DNA from: Oceanimonas aquatica
GTDB taxonomy: Bacteria; Pseudomonadota; Gammaproteobacteria; Enterobacterales; Aeromonadaceae
Reading direction: 5' to 3'
NCBI RefSeq assembly: GCF_030732065.1
Contig: NZ_JAVBHX010000002.1
Span: 307,904-371,903, forward strand
DNA: 64,000 bases
Of this stretch, positions 57,365-64,000 are shown one piece after another (position 1 is the first letter of the stretch; every line of letters starts with the position of its first letter). The notes under the pieces are model-generated. The model did no database searches. It saw only the letters and a program-made list of their open reading frames with translations, and was not told the origin of the DNA. The translations under genes were made by a program, and so were the position numbers.

Positions 57365-58672
57365 TTATTGCTGCCACTGCACGGGCTGAGTAAAGCGCAG
57401 GGCTTCCAGCAGCCGGCCCGATGCGTTCATGATGCGGTACTCCGCCAGCAACTGATCGTACTCGGCGTTAATGTAGGAGCGGCGCGCCTCAAACAGCTCG
57501 TTCTCGGTGTTGAGCACATCCAGCAGGGTGCGGTTACCGAGGGAAAACTGCTTCTTGTAGGCGTCGACGGTGTCGTAACTCGCTTCCACATGGCGTTGCA
57601 GAAAGTCTTTCTGCCGGCCCAGCGACTCGTAGGCCGCCCAGGCCAGCCGCATGCCTTCTTCCACCTGACGGTGAGCATTCATGTGAATGTCTTTCGCCTG
57701 CATTTCCAGCGCCGAGGTCGAGCGGCTGCGCGCCAGATCGGCCCCGCCGTTGAACAGGTTGTAGCGCATGCGCACCATGGCGGTGAAGTCGTTGTTATGA
57801 CCGCGCACACCGTCGATGTCGTCGTTCCAGTTGCTGTCGAGCTCAATGTTCACCGTGGGATAGAAACCGGACTTGGCGTCTCTGTGCTGCTGGTGCGCCG
57901 CCTCCACGTCGAACGAGGCCGACATCAGGGTAGGATGGTTGTCCTGGGCCATGACCAGGGCGTCTTCCAGGGTGGCCGGCACATAGTTGGCATCGGGCTG
58001 CGGCTGGCGCACATCTCCGGGCATGCTGTTCACCAGAGACATAAACTGGCTCTGGGCGTCCCGCAGGTTGTTTTCCGCCGCCGTCATGTTGGAATAGGCC
58101 CGCGCCACCCGGCCGTTGATCTGGTTGAGATCGGCAGTGGAGCCTACCCCCGAGTTGGTGCGCCGCTGAATGTCGGACTGGATCTGCTCGTGGGTGGCCA
58201 GATTACGGCGCGACAACTCCACGATCTCGTCCTGGCGCAGCACATCGAGGTAGACCTCGGCCACCTGCAGGGCGATGTTTTCCGCATCCGAGAGCAGTGC
58301 ATAGCGCTGAGCATCGGCTTCCGCCTGGGTACGGTGCACATTGCTCGGGGTTTTAAAGCCGTCGAACAGCATTTGCCTGAGCGACAACCCGGCCTCTTTA
58401 CGGGTCAGGGTCTTGTCGGCTCGAGGGTCGCCGTCGCGCACGCCGGGGCTGTCGGTGTATTCATAGCCAATGCCGGCATTGGCATCCAGGGTTGGCAAAT
58501 AGCCGGCAAAGGCTTCGTCGTGATCATATTGCCGGGACTGGTAAAGATGAAAGGCTTCCTTGACCTTGGGGTGAGTCATCAGGGTCTGGGTGACCGCCTC
58601 TTCCAGTGTTTGCCCGTGGGCCGGTAGCACCATGGCGGCGCCCACCAGCACTGCAATCGCCGATTTTCTCAT
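57365..58672 (-). CDS. lapE: TolC-family outer membrane pore of the type I secretion system
   Basis: The 435-residue protein has a Sec signal (MRKSAIAVLVGAAMVLPAHG) and two OEP repeats (NAGIGYEYTDSPG and long helices, GNRTLLDVLNTENELFEARR near the end), the trimeric channel-tunnel plan. AGGGAG precedes the start. Partner of the ATPase and adaptor encoded directly upstream. Confidence 0.93.
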   Translation of the reverse strand: MRKSAIAVLVGAAMVLPAHGQTLEEAVTQTLMTHPKVKEAFHLYQSRQYDHDEAFAGYLPTLDANAGIGYEYTDSPGVRDGDPRADKTLTRKEAGLSLRQMLFDGFKTPSNVHRTQAEADAQRYALLSDAENIALQVAEVYLDVLRQDEIVELSRRNLATHEQIQSDIQRRTNSGVGSTADLNQINGRVARAYSNMTAAENNLRDAQSQFMSLVNSMPGDVRQPQPDANYVPATLEDALVMAQDNHPTLMSASFDVEAAHQQHRDAKSGFYPTVNIELDSNWNDDIDGVRGHNNDFTAMVRMRYNLFNGGADLARSRSTSALEMQAKDIHMNAHRQVEEGMRLAWAAYESLGRQKDFLQRHVEASYDTVDAYKKQFSLGNRTLLDVLNTENELFEARRSYINAEYDQLLAEYRIMNASGRLLEALRFTQPVQWQQ

Positions 58673-58694
58673 TGTTTTTCTCCCTTTCTTTTAC

Positions 58695-60077
58695 TCAACG
58701 CTCACGCAAAGCGCCCTGCTTTGCTCTTAAAATGGGTTTAAGCAGGTAGTCCAGCACCGTTTTCTTGCCGGTGATGATGTCTACCCCCGCCTGCATACCC
58801 GGAATAATCCGAAGCGGTGCCTGCTCGCTGCCCAAAAAGCTCTCTTTTGTTCTGATGGTGGCCAGGAAAAAGGTGTTGCCTTCGTCATCCTGAATGGAGT
58901 CGGCGCTGATCTTCTCCACCTCGCCCACTAGGCCGCCATAGATAGTGAAATCATAGGCGGTGAACTTGACCATGGCCTCCAGACCCGGCCGTAAAAAACC
59001 AATATCACGGGGCTCGATGCGCGCCTCCACCAGCAGGGTGTCTTCCAGCGGCACAATTTCCACCAGGCTCACCCCTGGCTGCACCACGCCGCCCACGGTA
59101 TTCACACTCAGGGTTTTGACCGTGCCCTTTACCGGCGACAGCACGGAGGTGCGGCGCACTCTGTCCTGCAGGCCCACCTCGCCTTCCCGTAGCTGCGCCA
59201 GCCGGCCGCGGCGCTCGTTCAGCTCCTGCTGGGCCTCGGAACGAAAACTGAGCGCCACTTCCTTACGTTTAAAAACGGTTTCCTTGAGGGTGGCTTCCAG
59301 CTTGGGCAGCAACAGCTGGGTGGACTCCAGCTCGCCCTGCAGCTCGTTGAGCTGACGCTCCAGTCGCAGAATTTCCACCCGGGGCACTATGCCTTCCCGG
59401 GCCAGGGGCCGGCTCATGTTGACCTCACGCGCGGCCAGCCCCACGCCCCGGCTCAGGGTGCGCACCTTGGCGTTGGTTTCCACTATTTCCTGCTCGCGTT
59501 GCTGGATCTGGTTACCAAAAATCGACAGCTGGTTTTTCACAAAATCGAGCCGTTCGTTATACAACGAGCGCTGAATGGCGGGCTGCTGCGGATACTGCTC
59601 CACAAAACCCTCGGGAAAGCCAAGCGTTGCCGGCTGTACCTGTACCTGTTCGCGCCAGCCGAGTTCCGGATCTTCGCGCACGCGTATGGAGGCCACCTGG
59701 GCTTCCAGCCGGAACACATCCCCCTGCAGCGCGGCAATTTCCTGCTCCCGCTCACGCAGGTCCGACTTGAAGCGGGTGTCGTCTATCAGCAGCAGCGGCT
59801 GGCCTTTTTCCACCTGCTGGCCCTCGCGCACATACAGCTCGCGCACTATGCCCCCTTCCAGGTTCGACACCACCTGCAACTGGCTGGAAGGGATCACGGT
59901 GCCGTTGCCCGAGGTCACTTCTTCCAGCTCGGCAAAGCGGGCCCACACAATGGCCGCCAGCACAAAGGCCAGCATGCACCACAACAGCGCCCGGGCGCCT
60001 TTGGGGGTGTTCAGCAACACGGCGGCAGCGGTGTCGCTGGTGTAGTTGAGCTGCTCCGGGCTGGGCGGCCTAGCCAT
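58695..60077 (-). CDS. lapC: HlyD-family membrane fusion protein of the type I secretion system
   Basis: The 460-residue protein has one N-terminal membrane helix (about 28-47), the lipoyl half-motifs (GGIVRELYVREGQQVEKGQPLLLI), a long periplasmic coiled-coil hairpin and a C-terminal beta-barrel (PRDIGFLRPGLEAMVKFTAYDFTIYGGLVG). GGAGGTGA precedes the start. Overlaps the ATPase gene by 8 nt. Confidence 0.94.
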   Translation of the reverse strand: MARPPSPEQLNYTSDTAAAVLLNTPKGARALLWCMLAFVLAAIVWARFAELEEVTSGNGTVIPSSQLQVVSNLEGGIVRELYVREGQQVEKGQPLLLIDDTRFKSDLREREQEIAALQGDVFRLEAQVASIRVREDPELGWREQVQVQPATLGFPEGFVEQYPQQPAIQRSLYNERLDFVKNQLSIFGNQIQQREQEIVETNAKVRTLSRGVGLAAREVNMSRPLAREGIVPRVEILRLERQLNELQGELESTQLLLPKLEATLKETVFKRKEVALSFRSEAQQELNERRGRLAQLREGEVGLQDRVRRTSVLSPVKGTVKTLSVNTVGGVVQPGVSLVEIVPLEDTLLVEARIEPRDIGFLRPGLEAMVKFTAYDFTIYGGLVGEVEKISADSIQDDEGNTFFLATIRTKESFLGSEQAPLRIIPGMQAGVDIITGKKTVLDYLLKPILRAKQGALRER

Positions 60078-62217
60078 GGCTCACCTCCCGCATGGTGACC
60101 TTGCCCGTCCGCAACTGCGCCAGCACCTGCTCCTTGGGGCCATCGACCATCACCCGGCCTTGCTCCAGCACGATGAGACGCTCGGCCACATCCAGCATGG
60201 AGGTACGATGTGTGACCAGCAGCAGAGTGCGCCCCTCACCCAGCTTGTTCAGCTGCTGGCGGACATGCAGCTCGGAGCGGTTGTCCATATTGGAAGTGGG
60301 TTCATCCATCATCAGCATCACAGGATCATTCAGCAGCGCCCGGGCAATGGCCACCGCCTGGCGCTGACCACCGGAAAGCAGCCGGCCGCCCTCGCCCACC
60401 TGACGATCCAGACCGTCGGGATCCTGATGGGAAAACAGCGTGACGCCGGCGCGCTCGGCCGCCCTGAGCACGGCGTCTTCATCCGCCAGGGGGTTGGCGA
60501 TCACGATATTGTCGCGAATGGAGCCGTAAAAAAGGGTCACGTCCTGGGGCACAAAGCCCATGTTGCTTCTCAGCACCGCCGGCTGCAGCTGATTGATATC
60601 GATGCCGTCTATGCGAATGGCACCCTGGGTGGGCTTGTAAAGGCCCGCCACCAGCCGCTCCAGAGTGGTTTTACCCGAGCCGATGCGGCCGATAATGGCC
60701 ACCTTTTCACCGGGCTTGATGTGCAGGCTGACATTGCTCAGCACATCCTGCTCAGCTCCCGGATAGCGAAAGCTCACCCGGTCGAACAGAATGTCGCCCT
60801 CAAACTCGGGGTGATGAATAAAGCGCCGGCCGTCTTCCTGCTCATCGGGGGCGGCCATCACCTTCTCCAGAATATCCATGGCCGAGCGGGCGTGGTTATA
60901 GCGGGTAGACAACACCGACAGCTGCACCATGGGCGCAATGGCCCGGCTGCCGAGCATGACCGAGGCAATCAGCCCACCCATGGACAACTCGCCGGCGGCA
61001 ATGAGATACACCCCCAGCACAATCAGGCTGATGGTGGTCACCTGCTGAGTCACATTGGCCAGGGTAGACACACCATTGGTGAGCCGACGGGTTTTCATGC
61101 CCCAGCTGGCCATGTGGCTCACTGCCTGCTCCCAGCGATGCTGAAAGGCCCCCTGAGCGCCAAACAGCTTGATGGTCTCAAGCCCGGCAATGCCTTCCAC
61201 CAGATTGGCGTTTTTCTGGGACGCAAGCCTTGAGCCCTCTTCAATACTGTGGCGCAGCGGGCGCTGCACCAGCAGGCTGACCGCAAGCAGCAGCAGCATG
61301 GCAATAAAGGGCACCCACACCATGTGGCCGGCAAAGAGCCAGATAATGAACAAAAACAGCAGGGCAAAGGGAATATCGACCAGGGCCGCCACCGTGGCCG
61401 AGGTAAGAAATTCACGAATGGACTCAAACTCCTGCAAGTGCCGGGCAAAGGCACCGGTAGACGGCGGCCGGGCCTCCATGCGCATGCCCATCACCTTGGC
61501 AAAAATGCGGGCAGAGAGCAGCACATCGGCCTTTTTACCGGCCACATCGATAAAGTGGCTGCGCAGCAGGCGCATAATAAAATCGAACACAAACACCACG
61601 GCGGCGCCGGTGGCCAGCACCCAGAGAGAATCGAACGCCAGATTGGGCACGATTTTGTCGTACACGTTCATGGTGAACAGCGGTGTGACCAGGGCGAACA
61701 GGTTAATCAGCAGCGAGCCTGCCAGTACATCCCGGTAAATGGTGGACGAACGGCGTAATGTGCTCCAGAACCAATGGCCGTGCTCATGGTCCAGCACCTG
61801 GGGTGAGCGTTCATCAAAGCGAAAACGGGGCTTGAGCAGAATGACCCGGCCGCTGTAGCTTTTGGCAAGCTGGTCCGTGAGCAGCCACTCTTCACCCTCG
61901 CCGGTGTCGGGCAGCATGACCCGGCAGCCGCGCTCGTCGTCGACTTGCAGCAGCACGCAGGCGCCGCCGTTTTTCAGCAGCAGAATGCAGGGCAGCAGCA
62001 GCTCGGAAATATCGGTTAGCGGAGAAACATCCTGGCGGGAAGAAAAGCCGGCACGCTCGGCGGCGCGGGAGAACAGAACAGGGGTAAGCAGACCATCGGC
62101 CAGGGGAAAACCATTAACCAACGCCTCGCCCTGATGGGGCTGACCGTAAAACCGGGTGAGAAACACCAGGCTCTGTAAAAGAGGATCCTTGAGCGTGTTT
62201 GCATCCTGCATACCCAT
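60070..62217 (-). CDS. lapB: Type I secretion ABC transporter ATPase/permease
   Basis: The 715-residue protein has an N-terminal C39-like domain without the catalytic cysteine (about 1-130), a six-helix exporter domain (about 160-440) and an NBD with Walker A GRIGSGKTT, signature LLSGGQRQAVAIARALL and Walker B MLMMDEPTS. It powers secretion of the RTX adhesin. GGAG is 5 nt before the ATG. First gene of the Lap cluster. Confidence 0.95.
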   Translation of the reverse strand: MGMQDANTLKDPLLQSLVFLTRFYGQPHQGEALVNGFPLADGLLTPVLFSRAAERAGFSSRQDVSPLTDISELLLPCILLLKNGGACVLLQVDDERGCRVMLPDTGEGEEWLLTDQLAKSYSGRVILLKPRFRFDERSPQVLDHEHGHWFWSTLRRSSTIYRDVLAGSLLINLFALVTPLFTMNVYDKIVPNLAFDSLWVLATGAAVVFVFDFIMRLLRSHFIDVAGKKADVLLSARIFAKVMGMRMEARPPSTGAFARHLQEFESIREFLTSATVAALVDIPFALLFLFIIWLFAGHMVWVPFIAMLLLLAVSLLVQRPLRHSIEEGSRLASQKNANLVEGIAGLETIKLFGAQGAFQHRWEQAVSHMASWGMKTRRLTNGVSTLANVTQQVTTISLIVLGVYLIAAGELSMGGLIASVMLGSRAIAPMVQLSVLSTRYNHARSAMDILEKVMAAPDEQEDGRRFIHHPEFEGDILFDRVSFRYPGAEQDVLSNVSLHIKPGEKVAIIGRIGSGKTTLERLVAGLYKPTQGAIRIDGIDINQLQPAVLRSNMGFVPQDVTLFYGSIRDNIVIANPLADEDAVLRAAERAGVTLFSHQDPDGLDRQVGEGGRLLSGGQRQAVAIARALLNDPVMLMMDEPTSNMDNRSELHVRQQLNKLGEGRTLLLVTHRTSMLDVAERLIVLEQGRVMVDGPKEQVLAQLRTGKVTMREVSHG

Positions 62218-62328
62218 AACTGCTCCGTATGGAAGCGCCTGAATCTTATTCTAGTGAAGTTATGGAAGTGCGGCGAAAAATCGAACGATTGGGAGGGTGT
62301 GAGGAAATGGGGAATGGGGGGATGGAAA

Positions 62329-62365
62329 GCGGGCTGCCAGCCCGCAATTTGGCGCGAAGCGGCAA
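62329..62365 (+). repeat. Dispersed repeat, copy 4 (partial), with a degraded REP element
   Basis: GCGGGCTGCCAGCCCGCA followed by TTGGCGCGAAGCGGCAA equals the second half of the repeat at 40891. A REP-like stretch with GCGCAGGGATGAC follows at about 62369-62399, and GCCCGCGCTCC at 62451-62461 matches the other end inverted. Confidence 0.7.
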
Positions 62366-62469
62366 TAATGGATCCCGTCCCCGCCTGCGCAGGGATGACG
62401 TTCCTTTGGGAATGACGGCTGAGCGTCTGCGGCGCTAAGGCGGGCAAGCTGCCCGCGCTCCAAACATCC

Positions 62470-63486
62470 CTATTCCCCGTACCCTTCAGGGTTTTGCGAC
62501 TGCCAGCGCCAGGCATCGGTCATCATCTGCTCAAGACCACGCTCAGCCTGCCAGCCCAGCTGCTGCAGGGCTTTGGAAGGATCCGACCAGCACTCGGCAA
62601 TGTCGCCGGGGCGGCGGGGGGCAATGGCATAAGGCACGTCACGGCCGCTGGCCCGCTCAAAGGCCTTGACCATTTGCAGCACCGAATAACCCTGGCCGGT
62701 ACCCAGGTTGTAAGTGCTTACGCCATCGTGGCCGGCAATACGCTCAAGCGCCTTCAGGTGCCCCAGAGCCAGGTCCACTACATGAATATAATCGCGCACA
62801 CCGGTGCCATCGGGCGTGGGGTAATCGTTGCCAAACACCGCCAGTTGCTGCAGCCGGCCCACCGCCACCTGAGCAATGTAAGGCAGCAGGTTATTAGGAG
62901 TGCCGTTTGGATCTTCACCAATCTGGCCCGACTCGTGGGCCCCCACCGGGTTAAAATAACGCAGCAGAGCAATGGCCCAGCGCGAGTCCGACTTGCTCAC
63001 ATCCTGCAGCACCTGCTCCACCATCAGCTTGGAGGTGCCATAAGGATTGGTGGTGCCGCCCACGGCAAAGTCTTCGGTAATAGGCATGTGCTGCGGCTCG
63101 CCATAAACCGTGGCAGACGAGCTGAACACCAGCCTGAATACACCGGCCTTGCGCATGGCTTCTACCAGCACCAGAGTACCGTTTACATTGTTATCGTAAT
63201 ATTCCAGCGGTTTTTGCACGCTCTCACCCACTGCCTTCAGCCCGGCGAAGTGCACCACACAATCAATGGCATGTTCGGCAAAGAGTTTTTCCAGCAGCGC
63301 CACATCGCGAATATCACCCTGCACAAAAGGTACCTTCCGCCCGGTGATCTGCTCAACCCGCTTCAGCGACTCGGGCGAAGAATTGGACAGATTATCCAGC
63401 ACCAGCACATCATTACCGGCGTTCAGCAGCTCCACCACCGTATGCGAGCCAATGTATCCGGCCCCGCCGGTTACCAGAATGGTCAT
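62470..63486 (-). CDS. galE: UDP-glucose 4-epimerase
   Basis: The 338-residue short-chain dehydrogenase (E. coli 338) has the NAD motif [10 protein letters not shown], catalytic Ser in [10 protein letters not shown] and Tyr-x-x-x-Lys in NPYGTSK. It makes UDP-galactose for sugar use and surface polysaccharide. It lies upstream of the Lap cluster on the same strand, 250 bp away with repeats between, so is probably separate. Confidence 0.96.
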   Translation of the reverse strand: MTILVTGGAGYIGSHTVVELLNAGNDVLVLDNLSNSSPESLKRVEQITGRKVPFVQGDIRDVALLEKLFAEHAIDCVVHFAGLKAVGESVQKPLEYYDNNVNGTLVLVEAMRKAGVFRLVFSSSATVYGEPQHMPITEDFAVGGTTNPYGTSKLMVEQVLQDVSKSDSRWAIALLRYFNPVGAHESGQIGEDPNGTPNNLLPYIAQVAVGRLQQLAVFGNDYPTPDGTGVRDYIHVVDLALGHLKALERIAGHDGVSTYNLGTGQGYSVLQMVKAFERASGRDVPYAIAPRRPGDIAECWSDPSKALQQLGWQAERGLEQMMTDAWRWQSQNPEGYGE

Positions 63487-63646
63487 AGTTATCCCTTATT
63501 ATCGATTTGGATTAGCGCCTGGCTGAATTTTCGGGTGATGTGAAGATGAGTGCAAGCGGCCTTTACCCCGTAGGCCCGGCTTAAGCCGGACAAATCATTC
63601 CCCATGCAACCTCATTGCCCCACTAAAGTGGGGCCTACGCTGAGCA

Positions 63647-64000
63647 CTAACCGCCAGGGATTACCACCTTCGTCTCCGGCAGCAACTCTTTCAACCGCGC
63701 CTGCAATGCGGCCTTGGCATGAGCTTCGCCGTGGATTAAGCGTATCTGCCGGGGCGGCGGGTTAATGCCGGTGGCAAAGTTTATCAAATCCTCCTGCCCG
63801 GCATGAGCCGAATAACCACTTACCTGGTGCACTCGCGCGCGAATGGTTAAGCGTTCGCCATCCAGCTCTACCCAGCCTTCCTTTGGCCCGTATTCCAGAA
63901 TATCCCGCCCCGGCGTGCCCTCGGCCTGGTAACCCACAAACAGCACATCGTTACGCGGATCGTTCAGCAGCGCCTTCAAATAATTCACCACCCGGCCGCC
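63647..64000 (-). CDS. Beta-CASP metallo-beta-lactamase RNase-like protein, C-terminal fragment
   Basis: The frame is open to the window edge (118 codons including stop). It shows GGRVVNYLKALLNDPRNDVLFVGYQAEGTPG and VHQVSGYSAHAGQEDLINF, the C-terminal motifs of CPSF/RNase J-like MBL-fold exonucleases, where SAHA gives the metal-binding His. The N-terminal catalytic domain lies outside the window. Confidence 0.85.
   Translation of the reverse strand, partial: GGRVVNYLKALLNDPRNDVLFVGYQAEGTPGRDILEYGPKEGWVELDGERLTIRARVHQVSGYSAHAGQEDLINFATGINPPPRQIRLIHGEAHAKAALQARLKELLPETKVVIPGG

Overview
The window reads as a chromosomal segment of a high-GC, probably marine or brackish gammaproteobacterium. Protein sequences and local gene order (psp–ycjXF next to sap, divergent ppiB/cysS, YceH, DUF3545 proteins) suggest the Aeromonadales, near Oceanimonas, Zobellella or Oceanisphaera. 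That placement is an inference. I see no rRNA, prophage or CRISPR array. One insertion sequence is present, along with many short REP-like palindromes and a second dispersed repeat family.

Layout. 0-4 kb: a DEAD-box RNA helicase, a LysR regulator and a PAS-containing chemoreceptor. 4.2-7.2 kb: a creatine-use cluster made of a clear creatinase, a sodium:solute symporter and an overlooked 37-residue membrane peptide. 7.5-12.4 kb: dgkA, lpxH, ppiB and cysS, with an IS1111-type IS110-family element inserted between the divergent ppiB and cysS genes. 12.5-15.6 kb: two small lipoproteins, a voltage-gated-type K+ channel, folD, and tRNA-Arg(TCT) plus tRNA-His(GTG). 15.6-26.4 kb: the envelope-stress block pspA-pspB-pspC-ycjX-ycjF-yebE-like, driven by a recognisable sigma-54 promoter, and divergently pspF followed without a gap by sapABCDF. 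26.6-33.7 kb: miaE, then a complete ribose operon rbsDACBKR with a REP pair between rbsB and rbsK. 33.8-36.6 kb: an EamA transporter, yciB, yciI and a LysR regulator. 36.8-39.5 kb: a denitrification unit under an FNR-type box, with a three-domain NirK carrying a C-terminal cytochrome c, NirV and a Sco protein. 39.5-48.7 kb: yceH, an isochorismatase-like hydrolase, an alanine-type symporter, transaldolase, two paralogous DUF3545 proteins, ung, tesB, serA and a SIMPL-domain protein.

48.9-62.2 kb: a full Lap-type adhesion system, all on the minus strand. In transcription order it has a type I secretion ATPase, adaptor, TolC-like pore, an OmpA-like lipoprotein, the LapG protease, the LapD c-di-GMP receptor, a compact 1442-residue LapA-like RTX adhesin, and a 163-residue acidic protein of unknown function. 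The expected logic is that LapBCE secretes the adhesin, its N-terminal retention module holds it in the outer membrane, LapD sequesters LapG when c-di-GMP is high, and free LapG cuts at the PAAG motifs to release it. 62.4-64 kb: galE and the C-terminal part of a beta-CASP metallo-beta-lactamase nuclease that runs off the window.

Most worth a second look: the unannotated 163-residue protein that ends the adhesin operon, the probable guide (seek/bridge) RNA in the long right end of the IS, the 37-residue peptide ahead of the creatine symporter, and a REP palindrome that supplies the last codons of tesB.
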